DNA of 64,000 nucleotides, from positions 186,001 to 250,000 of the forward strand of contig NZ_CAJQTX010000006.1 in NCBI RefSeq assembly GCF_907163085.1, written 5' to 3'. Below are positions 10,154-18,937 of this stretch, one piece after another. The notes beneath the pieces were generated by a model. The model was given only the letters and a program-made list of their open reading frames with translations. It was not told where the DNA came from and made no database searches. A program made the translations under genes and the position numbers. This DNA comes from Candidatus Accumulibacter sp. ACC003. Lineage in GTDB: Bacteria; Pseudomonadota; Gammaproteobacteria; Burkholderiales; Rhodocyclaceae. Positions within the stretch are counted from its first letter, which is position 1. Every line of letters starts with the position of its first letter.

Positions 10154-10886
10154 TTTTCAAAGAGACCCCGTCCGGCTTTGGCCGAGCGGGCCGCCGCCGC
10201 TAGTGGTTGCCTGGACGGTCTGCGGCGACGACGAAGGCAGGCGCTTGCGCGGCGCCATCGTCCGTCATTTGCAGCGCTTGAGGCGGTCGGCGTGCAAGCC
10301 CTCATCCGCTTGCCGGTGGCACGTCTGGTCGTCGGTCAAGGTGCTGATATAAGGTCGCCGTCGGTCGCCAGCAGATCGTCAGCGCGGGCCCCGCTTCGGC
10401 TATGACAGCTCCGCAAAAGTGTTCGAAAAGAAGCCGCCTGAGGGCGCCTGCCTGGCGCTTCCAAATTGCTGCCAGATGGTCGTCACGCGGCGCCGTCTGT
10501 TGCCCCGAGGCCCCTGCGCTCCGCTAGCCAGGCAGCTGACACAGAAGCGCTTTTCGGCTGTTTGCGGCTGTCGAAGATGCGCGCTGCGCGGCCCCCCGCC
10601 GTCCGCTTTCCTGCGGAAAACCACAATGGTCCGTCGCCAGGCGATCGGTCAGAATCTCGGTCGAACTGGAGGTCGCAGGCCATCAGCGCCAGCTGTCGCG
10701 GTACGGCGTTTTTTTTGGCGCTTGCTGCCTTGCCAGCGCGAACGACCGTATCAAGGGGGAAAAAGCTCGCCGTTGCTTGCGCTCTTGGGTGCGAAATTGT
10801 TATTTTTCACGGCACAAGGCAGCCGCCTTGTAGTACCAATAAGACGATATATTCATATGTGGTATTTATTCTGGATAGGAGATTCC
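10154..10886. other. Intergenic region upstream of TRAP operon 1, 733 bp
   Basis: No protein is supported. One frame stays open from 10419 into dctP, but that part has no conserved character and the signal peptide begins only at 10887. The last 110 bases become AT-rich (for example the run near 10797-10870), as expected for a promoter region. No clear -35/-10 pair was settled on. taggag lies just before the dctP start. Confidence 0.45.
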
Positions 10887-11885
10887 ATGAAGCACATGAA
10901 CAAGATCAGCGTTGCCCTGACCGCTCTGGCTCTGGCCTTTGCCGCCACATCCGCCTCGGCAAAATGTGAGAAGGGCGAAGTTATCGCCAAGCTCAGTCAC
11001 GTGACCGGTGGCTCCACGCATCCCAAGGTGGTCGGTTCCAATCGCCTGGCAGAACGGGTCAACAAGGAGATGAAGGGCAAGTTGTGCATCGAGGTTTATC
11101 CGAACAGCACGCTGTACGGCGATAGCAAGGAGCTGGAGGCGCTGCTGGTCGGCGATGTGCAGTTGCTGGCGCCCTCGCTGTCCAAGTTCGGTTCCTACAC
11201 CCCTAAACTGGGCGTCTTCGATCTGCCCTTCATCTTTGTTGATATTGACCAGGCGATCCGCTTCACCCACTCGCCCGAGGGCAAGAAGCTGCTCAAATCG
11301 ATGGAAGGCGTCGGTTTTGTCGGCCTCGGTTACTGGATGTCGGGCATGAAGTACTTCTCGGCCAACAAGCCCTTGATCCTGCCCACCGATGCGAAGGGGA
11401 TGAAGTTCCGCGTGCAGACCTCCGACGTGGCCAAGGCGATGATTGCCGCGATGGGTGCGTCACCGCAGCCGATGGCCTTTGCCGAAGTCTATGGCGCGCT
11501 GCAGACTGGCGTTGTCGATGGTCAGGAGAACACCTGGTCGAACATCTATACCCAAAAGTTCTTCGAGGTCCAGAACAGCACGACGGAGACCAACCATCAG
11601 TTGCTGGCCTATATGTTGCTCACCTCGGCCGACTGGCTCAACAGCCTGAAACCCGCCGTCCGTGATCAGTTCCTGAAGATCGTTGACGAGGTGTCCGACG
11701 AAACCAACGAAAACGTCAAGAAGGAAGAAGCCCACAATCGCGAAAATATTCTCAAGGCTGGCGGGAAAATCAACAAGCTGACACCCGAGCAACGCAAGAA
11801 GTGGGTCGACGCCATGACGCCGGTGTGGAAGCAATTCGAGAAAGAGATTGGCCCTGATACCATCAAGGCTGCGGCTGGCTCATAA
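10887..11885 (+). CDS. dctP: TRAP transporter solute-binding protein, DctP family (TRAP 1)
   Basis: This 332-residue periplasmic protein captures an organic acid, probably a C4-dicarboxylate, and hands it to the DctQM membrane complex. The signal peptide is clear (MKHMNKISVALTALALAF, cleavage after SASA). Family features are KLSHVTGGSTHPK near the mature N terminus, YPNSTLYGDSKELEALLVGD, FDLPFIFVD, and the central GALQTGVVDGQENTWSNIYTQKF with the substrate-binding region just before it. ATG 10887 is chosen because taggag lies 6 bases upstream and the signal peptide begins there. A strong hairpin terminator follows at 11897. The membrane genes dctQ and dctM are displaced downstream by an insertion sequence. 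It is a clear paralogue of the DctP at 24509. Confidence 0.93.
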   Translation: MKHMNKISVALTALALAFAATSASAKCEKGEVIAKLSHVTGGSTHPKVVGSNRLAERVNKEMKGKLCIEVYPNSTLYGDSKELEALLVGDVQLLAPSLSKFGSYTPKLGVFDLPFIFVDIDQAIRFTHSPEGKKLLKSMEGVGFVGLGYWMSGMKYFSANKPLILPTDAKGMKFRVQTSDVAKAMIAAMGASPQPMAFAEVYGALQTGVVDGQENTWSNIYTQKFFEVQNSTTETNHQLLAYMLLTSADWLNSLKPAVRDQFLKIVDEVSDETNENVKKEEAHNRENILKAGGKINKLTPEQRKKWVDAMTPVWKQFEKEIGPDTIKAAAGS

Positions 11886-11896
11886 GTCGCCAGATT

Positions 11897-11924
11897 AAAA
11901 AGGGCCAGCTGCTGGCCCTTTTTA
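11897..11924 (+). terminator. Rho-independent terminator after dctP (TRAP 1)
   Basis: A GC-rich inverted repeat (aagggccagc / gctggccctt) with almost no loop is followed by a T-rich end. It begins 12 bases past the dctP stop. A second, looser inverted repeat (cgacccggc 11926-11934 / gccgggtcg 11960-11968) followed by a T-run lies just downstream. A hairpin in this place would let the binding protein be made in excess over the membrane subunits. Confidence 0.8.
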
Positions 11925-12053
11925 TCGACCCGGCGAAGCGATCATCATCGATTGATTGAGCCGGGTCGCCGATTTTTCTATTGGCAGTGCGCGGCACAAC
12001 AGGCGCGCCTGGTGTCGATTGATGTTTTTTTTGAATAGGACTGGGGGTGTTTG

Positions 12054-12072
12054 CCAGGGCCTCCGCACTCGG
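12054..12072 (+). repeat. Left terminal inverted repeat of the ISAs1-type element
   Basis: This 19-bp sequence (ccagggcctccgcactcgg) is the exact complement of 13321-13339. The 8 bases before it (ggtgtttg) are the left copy of the target duplication. Confidence 0.92.
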
Positions 12073-12192
12073 ATAGCATAGTGCTTGTTGTCATACTCGA
12101 TCAGCGGAAAATCGTTAACATTCATGGGCTTATGACAACCACTTGTAAACCCTGTTGAAATCAGGTCTACTCTCGTCTTTTGGACGAACGAA

Positions 12193-13317
12193 ATGACTGT
12201 GACGACGGGAGTGAGCCTGATGTGCTGCTTGAGGGAAGTGGACGACCCGCGCAGACCCAGCAACGGGACGCTGCATGACTTCCAGGAGATTTTGGTGATT
12301 GCCATGGCAGGGGTACTCTCGGATTGTGACACCATCGAAGACATCGCCTACTGGGGGCGCCGGAAAGAAAAATGGCTGCGTGAATTCCTGGTGCTCAAGA
12401 ACGGGGTTCCCTCCACGGAGACGTTTCTGCGGGTGTTCCGAGCGCTTGACCCGAAGCAATTTGAGGTCGCGTTTCGCCGCTGGGTGGCCGGGGTGGTCGG
12501 CGCCTTGCGAGGCAGCGTCGCGTTCGATGGCAAGACGGTGCGAGGTTCCGGCAGTGGTGGCGAAACCGCGATTCACATGGTCAGCGCCTTCGCTACGGAA
12601 TTGGGTATTGTCCTCGGCCAGGAAAAGGTCGCCAGCAAGAGTAATGAGATCACCGCCATCCCGGAACTCCTCAAGGCACTGTATATCAATGGGTTGCTGG
12701 TCACCATCGACGCCATGGGCTGCCAGAAAACTATTGCTCGGCAGATCACGGATCAAGGCGGTGACTACCTGCTGGCGGTCAAAGGCAACCAGCCGACGTT
12801 GCTGGAAGCCATCGAGACCGAGTTCATCGACCAGTATCAATCCGAGGCCGTTGATCGCCACCGTCAGGCCCGCAAGTCCCATGGTCGAATCGTCGGACAG
12901 ATCGCCTCGGTCTTGCCTGCGCAAGGACTCGTTGATCTGGCCGATTGGCCGAAGTGCCAGACGATCGGCCTGGTCGACTCCCTGCGCAAGGTTGGCGACA
13001 AGGAATCGAACTTCGAGCGACGCTACTACATCAGTTCTCGTGCCTTGACCGCCGAAGAGCTGGCGGCCGCGGTGCGAGGCCATTGGGGCGTAGAAAACCG
13101 CCTTCACTGGGTGCTCGACGTCAGCTTTCGTGAAGATGCCAGCACTGTACGCAAGGACAACGCCCCACAGAACCTCTCCCTCTTGAAGAAAATCGTTCTC
13201 AACCTGATTCGTCTGGATACGACCGACAAGACTAAAGCCAGCTTACGCTTGAAGCGCAAAGGAGCTGCTTGGGATGACGATGTCCGGATGACGATGCTGG
13301 GCCTCACACCGCTATGA
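12193..13317 (+). CDS. ISAs1-family transposase
   Basis: This 374-residue DDE transposase has the ISAs1 layout: an N-terminal domain with DDPRRPSNGTLHDFQEILVIA (split here as residues 17-37), then the catalytic core. Catalytic residues are Asp112 in FDGKTVRGS, Asp173 in VTIDAMGCQK and Glu301 in GHWGVENRLHW, with the typical YLLAVKGNQPTL strand between them. The length is usual for the family and there are no frameshifts, so it is probably active. Its TGA stop overlaps an ATG (13314) that is in frame with the downstream dctQ, so translation could pass from transposase to dctQ. Confidence 0.93.
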   Translation: MTVTTGVSLMCCLREVDDPRRPSNGTLHDFQEILVIAMAGVLSDCDTIEDIAYWGRRKEKWLREFLVLKNGVPSTETFLRVFRALDPKQFEVAFRRWVAGVVGALRGSVAFDGKTVRGSGSGGETAIHMVSAFATELGIVLGQEKVASKSNEITAIPELLKALYINGLLVTIDAMGCQKTIARQITDQGGDYLLAVKGNQPTLLEAIETEFIDQYQSEAVDRHRQARKSHGRIVGQIASVLPAQGLVDLADWPKCQTIGLVDSLRKVGDKESNFERRYYISSRALTAEELAAAVRGHWGVENRLHWVLDVSFREDASTVRKDNAPQNLSLLKKIVLNLIRLDTTDKTKASLRLKRKGAAWDDDVRMTMLGLTPL

Positions 13318-13320
13318 CAG

Positions 13321-13339
13321 CCGAGTGCGGAGGCCCTGG
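13321..13339 (-). repeat. Right terminal inverted repeat of the ISAs1-type element
   Basis: Exact 19-bp complement of the left end at 12054. The right copy of the 8-bp target duplication follows at 13340-13347 and lies directly before the native dctQ ATG at 13350. Confidence 0.92.
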
Positions 13340-13349
13340 GGTGTTTGCC

Positions 13350-14030
13350 ATGGGAGCTTACTGGTTTCACGGCGTCATAATAATTTTCTTGGCTGTCCTC
13401 TGGGCGCTGGAAAAGAAATTTCCGAAGGCGATGTCCAGCGCCGAGGAGGGGCTTCTCGTCGCAGTAATTACCTCGATCATGCTCGTGTCTTTTTTTCAGG
13501 TGATCGCCCGCTACGGCTTCAATACCGGCTGGTCGGCGGCACTCGAATTCAATACCACAGCCTTTTCCTGGCTGATCATTCTGGGCATGGGTTATGGCCT
13601 GCGGACCAGCCTGCACCTGGGTGTTGACATCATCATCAAAGCGGTGCCACCGCCAATGACCAAGGCGCTATCACTGTTCGGCGCTGCGTGTTGCGCGCTC
13701 TACGGCCTGGTCCTGCTCGATTCAACGTGGGTTGCCCTGCTCGGAGTCGATACCAAGGGGGGGGCCATCGAATATTGGCTGAAAATGTACAAGATCGGCA
13801 TTGGCTCGGAGGAGTTGCACTACCCGGAATTTGTTCAAAATACCTTTGGTATTCAGGAGCGTATTCACCGCTGGCTGCTCCTGCTTATTTTGCCACTTGG
13901 TCTGGCGCTGATGTCCTTTCGCTCCTTGCAGGCTTTTGTCGATATAGCGACCGGCCGCCGTAAGCTTCTCATCAGTGGCCATGAAGCGGAAGACATGGTC
14001 GAAGAGAACAAGCACATCTTGAAAGATTAA
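13350..14030 (+). CDS. dctQ: TRAP transporter small permease, DctQ family (TRAP 1)
   Basis: This 226-residue inner-membrane protein has four predicted spans and is the small membrane subunit that joins DctM to form the TRAP channel. Typical stretches are ITSIMLVSFFQVIARYGFNTG, the conserved WLIILGMGYGLRTSLHLGVD near residue 80, and a late span LLLLILPLGLALMSF. The native start is ATG 13350. Removing the insertion sequence places aggactgggggtgtttgcc before this codon, giving a proper ribosome site. In the present sequence only ggggtg from the duplicated target remains. An alternative ATG at 13314 inside the element's end would add 12 element-derived residues and overlap the transposase stop. 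Confidence 0.85.
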   Translation: MGAYWFHGVIIIFLAVLWALEKKFPKAMSSAEEGLLVAVITSIMLVSFFQVIARYGFNTGWSAALEFNTTAFSWLIILGMGYGLRTSLHLGVDIIIKAVPPPMTKALSLFGAACCALYGLVLLDSTWVALLGVDTKGGAIEYWLKMYKIGIGSEELHYPEFVQNTFGIQERIHRWLLLLILPLGLALMSFRSLQAFVDIATGRRKLLISGHEAEDMVEENKHILKD

Positions 14031-14048
14031 ACGACTAAGGAACCAAAG

Positions 14049-15659
14049 ATGGACTCTCTTTTTCTTTTTGCAATGGTTCTTGGGCTGCTGTTTATCGGTG
14101 TTCCGGTCGGCGTCTCGCTGGGCTTGTCGTCGATTCTTTTTGTCACCTTCTTCTCGCACGACTCGCTCTCTTCGGTGGCCATTCAGCTCTTCGGGGCAGG
14201 GCAGAACTATACTCTGCTGGCTATTCCGTTCTTCATCCTGGCCTCGGCTTTCATGTCAACGGGTGGCGTGGCGAAGCGACTGATCAACTTCGCGATCGCC
14301 GCCGTCGGGCATTTCCAGGGTGGTCTGGCGATGGCGTCGGTGCTGGCGTGCATGATGTTTGCGGCCTTGTCGGGTTCATCGCCAGCGACGGTCGTGGCGA
14401 TCGGCACCATCGCCATCGCCGGCATGCGGCAGGTGGGTTATTCGAAGGAGTTCGCCGCCGGCATCATCTGTAACGCGGGTACGCTCGGTATCCTGATTCC
14501 TCCGTCGATCGTGATGGTGGTTTACGCCGCAGCAACCGACGTTTCCGTTGGCCGGATGTTCCTGGCCGGCGTCATCCCGGGTCTGGTCGCCGGTATGATG
14601 CTGATGCTGGCGATCTACGTGGTGGCCCGGGTCAAGGGCTTGCCGAAAGAAGAGTGGCGGGGTTTCGGCGCCATTTTGGACGGCGCCAAGGAAGCTGGCT
14701 GGGGTCTGTTTCTGGTGGTGATCATCATGGGGGGTATTTACGGCGGCGTGTTTACGCCGACCGAAGCCGCCGTTGTCGCCGCCGTTTACTCGATTCTGGT
14801 CGCGCTCTTTGTTTACCGCGACATGGGTCCTCTGAAGGAAACGCCCTGGGTAGCGTCTACGGATAGCCAGGCCGCTCGCGTCGGTTTCAACGCCGGTGTC
14901 TACGCCGTATCGTTCTTCATGGTCTGGATGATCCTGTCTTTCTTCGCCACCGACGGCATGGAGGCAACCGGCACGATCCGCGCTTATTGGGGCTTGGGGA
15001 TGTCCTCGGCGATCTTCGTCGGCTATCTGCTCAAGGTTGGTGGTGCGCATGGATCGGTCATGAAGTGCTTCATGGGTGGCATGGCTGTTTGGCGTCGAAA
15101 CCTGGTCTTGCTGGCCAAGAGCTTTTTCCCGGCGCTGGTTGGCGCCGAGTCACGGGCGACCATCCTGCACGCGACGCGCACGACGGTGATGTTGATGTTC
15201 ATCATCGCCAACGCCATGCTGTTTGCGCATACCCTGTCGGCCGAACAAATTCCACAGGACATCACCGCGTGGATGTTGCAAGCCGGCTTCACCTGGTTCA
15301 CCTTCCTGATTGCGGTGAACATCCTGTTGCTGATCGGTGGCCAGTTCATGGAGCCATCGGGTTTGCTGGTGATCGTTGCGCCGGTGGTCTTTCCGATCGC
15401 CATGGAACTCGGCGTCGACCCAATCCATCTGGGCATCATCATGGTGGTTAACATGGAGATCGGCATGATTACGCCGCCGATCGGGCTGAATCTGTTCGTC
15501 ACCTCGGGAATTACCAATATGAGCCTGGCGACGGTGGTCAAGGCGGCGATGCCGTTTGTCGGTGTCTTGATGATCTTCCTGGTCATGGTTACCTATATGC
15601 CCTGGCTTTCTACGGCTTTGCCGTACGCCCTCATGGGACCAGAACTGGTAATCAAGTAG
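14049..15659 (+). CDS. dctM: TRAP transporter large permease, DctM family (TRAP 1)
   Basis: This 536-residue multispan protein is the main transport subunit of the TRAP system. Family motifs are FFILASAFMSTGGVAKRL, ALSGSSPATVVAIGTI (a near-invariant SGSSPAT loop), GTLGILIPPSIVMVVYA and GVFTPTEAAVVAAVYS, with a second half ending NMEIGMITPPIGLNLFVTSG. It is about 110 residues longer than the DctM at 26304. The extra length is a central insertion, about residues 260-380, with added hydrophobic spans, as in some DctM subgroups. taagga precedes ATG 14049, 18 bases after dctQ. The operon ends at a strong terminator. Confidence 0.93.
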   Translation: MDSLFLFAMVLGLLFIGVPVGVSLGLSSILFVTFFSHDSLSSVAIQLFGAGQNYTLLAIPFFILASAFMSTGGVAKRLINFAIAAVGHFQGGLAMASVLACMMFAALSGSSPATVVAIGTIAIAGMRQVGYSKEFAAGIICNAGTLGILIPPSIVMVVYAAATDVSVGRMFLAGVIPGLVAGMMLMLAIYVVARVKGLPKEEWRGFGAILDGAKEAGWGLFLVVIIMGGIYGGVFTPTEAAVVAAVYSILVALFVYRDMGPLKETPWVASTDSQAARVGFNAGVYAVSFFMVWMILSFFATDGMEATGTIRAYWGLGMSSAIFVGYLLKVGGAHGSVMKCFMGGMAVWRRNLVLLAKSFFPALVGAESRATILHATRTTVMLMFIIANAMLFAHTLSAEQIPQDITAWMLQAGFTWFTFLIAVNILLLIGGQFMEPSGLLVIVAPVVFPIAMELGVDPIHLGIIMVVNMEIGMITPPIGLNLFVTSGITNMSLATVVKAAMPFVGVLMIFLVMVTYMPWLSTALPYALMGPELVIK

Positions 15660-15699
15660 GTATTCAGGCGGTTTCGCACCGCCTGCATCGAGTTGTCTG

Positions 15700-15740
15700 C
15701 CGCCGCCGACCACCACCAAGGTCGGCGGCGGTTTTTTTTT
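15700..15740 (+). terminator. Rho-independent terminator after dctM (TRAP 1)
   Basis: Twelve paired bases (ccgccgccgacc 15700-15711 with ggtcggcggcgg 15720-15731) enclose an 8-base loop and are followed by nine T. A weaker hairpin (aggcggtttcgcaccgcct, about 15666-15684) precedes it. Confidence 0.93.
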
Positions 15741-15850
15741 CGGCAAGCTGCCTGGGCTGGCTGCTGTTTCCCGGCCGTGCTGGGCAGCGATCGCTGATCG
15801 CCTGCCACCTCGTTTCGCATGGCTGTCGTGGCGAGCGCTACAATCGGCGC

Positions 15851-16249
15851 ATGACTCCTTTCTATTGGCAACAAGCTTCCGCAGAACTGGCGCTTGGCGA
15901 TGCCGTGCTGGCGACGCTGGTCGAGCGCTTTGCCGGCAGCGCCCTGGTCTCGCGCGGCGAGCCCTTCGTAACGCTGCTACGTTCGATCGTCGGGCAGCAG
16001 ATCTCGGTGAAGGCCGCCGACGCGGTCTGGGCGCGCTTTATGGAGGCGCTGCCGGTGCTCACGCCAGCCGCCGTGCTGGCGCGTGACGCGGCGACTTTGC
16101 GTGCCTGCGGCTTGTCGCTGCGCAAGGTCGAATACGTTCAGGATCTGGCCCGGCGCTTCGACCAGGGGCAGATCGACGTCGATCACTGGGCGGCGATGAG
16201 CGACCAGGAAATTGTCGACGAGTTGACCGCCGTGCGCGGGGTCGGGTAA
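15851..16249 (+). pseudogene. 5' part of an AlkA-type DNA-3-methyladenine glycosylase gene, interrupted by an insertion
   Basis: This is the N-terminal two thirds of a HhH-GPD DNA glycosylase, a base-excision repair enzyme for alkylated purines. It includes FVTLLRSIVGQQISVKAADAVW (split here), a typical GQQIS motif, and ends in VRGVG at the helix-hairpin-helix. There an IS66-type element has inserted, and its first bases (gtaa) create a stop at 16247-16249. Removing the element and one copy of the 8-bp duplication restores VRGVGVWTAEMF, continuous with the 3' part at 18962. The truncated product lacks the catalytic Asp. A tacaat at 15839-15844, only 6 bases before the ATG, may be the -10 element, which would make a nearly leaderless transcript (inference). 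Confidence 0.9.
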
Positions 16250-16269
16250 GTATTCGGTGAACCCGTAGC
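16246..16269 (+). repeat. Left terminal inverted repeat of the IS66-type element
   Basis: The 24-bp end starts gtaagtattcgg and finishes aacccgtagc. It matches the complement of 18938-18961 except for two central bases (tg versus cc). Confidence 0.92.
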
Positions 16270-16357
16270 CCCCGCTTTTTTGGTCGGCGTGGTTCAGTCA
16301 GCGATTGGCGGGTAGACCGGAAATCTGGACTGGACACAGCAGCGGAAATCCGGCACC

Positions 16358-18058
16358 ATGCGGCGCATGGACACGGGTGCGGACATCATTGGCGGAGGAT
16401 CGGCGGCAAGTCACCGCCAAGTGGCGCCGTTCGCCGAGGTGTTGGTGACGTTGACCAAGGAGCAGGAAATCAAGCTCCGCTGGGAGGCCAGCTTCTGGCG
16501 GAGCCAACATCGACAAGCGCTGGTTCGGTTGGCGCAATCGGAGGCCGCTCATCGGGTGGAAATGGCGCAAGCGGCGGCGCGCGAGGCGGCCTTGCGCAGC
16601 GAACTGGAGCAGGCCAAGGGCAAGATCCGCGATCTGCAAAAACGCCTGTTTGGTCGCAAGTCAGAACGCTCTTCGGGAGCCGAGAAGAACCCGGCGGCGG
16701 ACCAAAAATCGTCGCGAGCTCGAGGTCAGCAACCGGGAGCAGCGGGTCACGGGCGGAACCCGGAAAGTCACTTGCCGACGCAGATCGAGGTCATCGACAT
16801 CGACTGCCCGCATTGCCCGGACTGTGGTCTGGGCTACGTCGACTTTCCCGGCACGGAAGACAGTGAAGTCCTCGAGATCGAGGTCAAGGCCTACCGCCGG
16901 AAGATCTGCCGGCGGCGCTACCGGCGGACCTGTCAGTGTTCGGGCGCGCGGGGTATTCTGACCGCGCCACCGCCGGCACGATTGATCCCGCGTGGAAAGT
17001 ACGGCGTGTCGATCTGGGTGCACCTGCTGCTGTCGAAGTTCTTGTACGGCCAGCCGACGCATCGGCTTCTGCGAGACTTGTCCGACCACGGACTGACGCT
17101 CTCGGCAGGAACGGTGGCCGGCGGACTGCGTGCCTTGGCACCGCTGTTCGAGCCGCTTGAAGAAGCACTGCTTGGCCAACTACGCAGCGAGAAACAGTGG
17201 CACGCAGACGAGACCCGCTGGCGGGTCTTTGCCGAGACCGAAGGGAAGGTCGGACATCGCTGGTATTTCTGGGTGTTCCACGGCCCATCGGTCATCCACT
17301 TCGTGCTCGACCCGAGCCGCTCGGCGGCGGTGCCGATCCGGGAGCTCTCCGGTAGCGCCGGAGGAGTCATCATCTGTGATCGCTATTCGGCCTACAAGAA
17401 GCTCGCGCGAGTTCTTGACCACTTCATTCTGGCTTTCTGCTGGGCACATCAGCGGCGTGATTTCCTGGAACTGGCCAACGCCCATCCGGAGCTCGCGGAC
17501 TGGGCACTGGCCTGGGTCGAGCAGATCGCTCAGCTCTACCACTTGAATGGACGGCGCCTGGAAGTCCGTAGCGACCCAGTACAGTGGGCCGAACGCGACC
17601 GCGCCTTGCGGCAGGCGATCACGCAAATGGCCAGTCAACGGGAAAGCGAACTGGCGAACCCGGCGCTCAAAATGCCGGCGAGCAAGGTGCTGCGAAGCAT
17701 GCGCAAACATTGGTCCGGCCTGACCGTCTTTGTCGACCGCCCCGAGGTGGCGATGGACAATAATGCCGCCGAGCGCGCACAGCGCACGCCGGTGGTCGCA
17801 CGCAAGAACTTCTATGGGTCGGGCAGTCTCTGGTCCGGCGCACTCGCCGCGACGATGTTCAGCTTGCTGCTGACGCTGCGCTTGTGGGGAATCAACCCGC
17901 GCACCTGGCTGACGGCGTATCTGGAGGCCTGCGCCGCCAACGGCAACCTGCCGCCGACGGACTTGAGTGCCTTTCTGCCCTGGGCGATGGCGACCGATCG
18001 ACTGGCTCAGATGCGTGGCATCCCGGTCGATCAGAGCCGTCCCATCGATAGCTCGTGA
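16358..18058 (+). CDS. IS66-family transposase
   Basis: This 566-residue protein has an N-terminal coiled coil (about residues 55-100), the LQKRLFGRKSER motif found in IS66 TnpC proteins, a Cys-rich zinc-finger-like segment (IDCPHCPDCGLGY, about 148-160, and CQCSGARG, 192-199), and the DDE_Tnp_IS66 catalytic domain. Catalytic residues are Asp284 in QWHADETRWRVF, Asp341 in IICDRYSAYKK and Glu472 in MDNNAAERAQRTPVVARKNF. The domain order and length fit a complete enzyme. ATG 16358 was taken as the start; ATG 16367 is also possible. The gene ends GTGA, where the GTG is the likely start of the downstream DruA-family gene. Confidence 0.93.
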   Translation: MRRMDTGADIIGGGSAASHRQVAPFAEVLVTLTKEQEIKLRWEASFWRSQHRQALVRLAQSEAAHRVEMAQAAAREAALRSELEQAKGKIRDLQKRLFGRKSERSSGAEKNPAADQKSSRARGQQPGAAGHGRNPESHLPTQIEVIDIDCPHCPDCGLGYVDFPGTEDSEVLEIEVKAYRRKICRRRYRRTCQCSGARGILTAPPPARLIPRGKYGVSIWVHLLLSKFLYGQPTHRLLRDLSDHGLTLSAGTVAGGLRALAPLFEPLEEALLGQLRSEKQWHADETRWRVFAETEGKVGHRWYFWVFHGPSVIHFVLDPSRSAAVPIRELSGSAGGVIICDRYSAYKKLARVLDHFILAFCWAHQRRDFLELANAHPELADWALAWVEQIAQLYHLNGRRLEVRSDPVQWAERDRALRQAITQMASQRESELANPALKMPASKVLRSMRKHWSGLTVFVDRPEVAMDNNAAERAQRTPVVARKNFYGSGSLWSGALAATMFSLLLTLRLWGINPRTWLTAYLEACAANGNLPPTDLSAFLPWAMATDRLAQMRGIPVDQSRPIDSS

Positions 18059-18912
18059 AGCCTTATTGCGGGCGTCACTTTACCGACGACGAACTGCAGG
18101 CCCTCTGCCGCCTGATCGAAGCCCATCCTGGCAGCAGCCGCGCGCAACTGTCGCGCCAGGTGTGTGAGCTCTTCGACTGGCGTAAGCCCAATGGCGAGCT
18201 GAAGGATATGACCTGCCGGGTGGCCATGCTGCGTATGCAGGCCGACGGCCTGCTCACCCTGCCGGCGGCACGACGGGCCGCTCCTCGCCAACCCGAGTAT
18301 CTGCCTACTCACGCCACCGATCCACAACCGTTGCTCACCCAGCCGGTGCATGAACTGCCGCCGCTGCGTCTGCATCAGGTCGTCGGTTCGGCGAACTCGC
18401 GTCTGTGGAACGAGTACATCGCCCGCTACCACTATCTCGGCCACACGCCCATGGCGGGCAGTCAGAGCCGCTACTTCGTCTTCGCCGGCGAGACCCTGGT
18501 CGCCTTGCTCAGCTTCGGCGCCAGCGCCTGGAAACTCGCCGCGCGCGAGCAATTCATCGGTTGGCACGATGAGCAGCGACAAAGGAACCTGCAACTGGTG
18601 GTGAACAATGCCCGCTTTCTGATCCTGCCCTGGATCCAGTGCAAGGGCCTGGCCTCCAAGATCCTCTCGCTTATGCAGCGGCAATTGCCCAAGGACTGGC
18701 TGGCGCGCTACGGCTACCGCCCCGTACTACTCGAAACCTTCGTCGAGACGCCCCGCCATCGCGGCACCTGCTACCAGGCCGCCAACTGGATCAAGGTCGG
18801 CCAAACCGCCGGCCGAGGCAAGAAGTGCCCCACCCGCAAGTCGATCCTCCCGATCAAGGATATCTGGCTCTATCCCCTTCACCGATCCTTCCGATCAGTC
18901 CTCTGCCGCTAA
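18055..18912 (+). CDS. DUF4338/DruA-family protein carried by the IS66-type element
   Basis: This 285-residue protein has a helical N terminus that could be a winged-helix-like domain (about residues 8-70, GRHFTDDELQALCRLIEAHP). The C-terminal domain (about 112-275) matches what I know of DUF4338, named DruA in Druantia anti-phage systems. Conserved stretches are RYHYLGHTPMAGSQSRYFV, FIGWHDEQRQRNLQLVVNNA, RFLILPW, and ETFVETPRHRGTCYQAANW followed by KVGQTAGRGK. No other Druantia gene is nearby. The start is GTG 18055, inside the transposase stop (GTGA), with no separate ribosome site, so it is probably translated by coupling. Its biochemical role is unknown. Its place inside the repeats suggests a function in transposition or element maintenance rather than host defence. 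Confidence 0.85.
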   Translation: MKPYCGRHFTDDELQALCRLIEAHPGSSRAQLSRQVCELFDWRKPNGELKDMTCRVAMLRMQADGLLTLPAARRAAPRQPEYLPTHATDPQPLLTQPVHELPPLRLHQVVGSANSRLWNEYIARYHYLGHTPMAGSQSRYFVFAGETLVALLSFGASAWKLAAREQFIGWHDEQRQRNLQLVVNNARFLILPWIQCKGLASKILSLMQRQLPKDWLARYGYRPVLLETFVETPRHRGTCYQAANWIKVGQTAGRGKKCPTRKSILPIKDIWLYPLHRSFRSVLCR

Positions 18913-18937
18913 CCCGCCTCGGCAATGGCGCTGGCGC

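Larger units (their letters stand above)
12054..13339 (+). mobile_element. Complete ISAs1-type insertion sequence, 1286 bp
   Basis: The element has perfect 19-bp terminal inverted repeats, ccagggcctccgcactcgg at 12054-12072 and its complement at 13321-13339. It is flanked by an 8-bp direct repeat, ggtgtttg, at 12046-12053 and 13340-13347. It encodes one transposase (12193-13317) on the plus strand. It sits between dctP and dctQ of TRAP operon 1, at the ribosome site and start of dctQ. The intact ends, intact transposase and exact target duplication point to a recent insertion. The flanking match extends 3 further bases (cca) into the left end and the right flank. Confidence 0.93.

Noticed and set aside
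10419..10886. Upstream extension of the TRAP 1 dctP frame
   Set aside because: The extra 156 codons show no conservation and would bury the signal peptide; ATG 10887 has a ribosome site.
18055..18912. A full Druantia defence system
   Set aside because: Only a DruA-family gene is present, inside insertion-sequence ends; no large helicase or other Druantia genes lie nearby.
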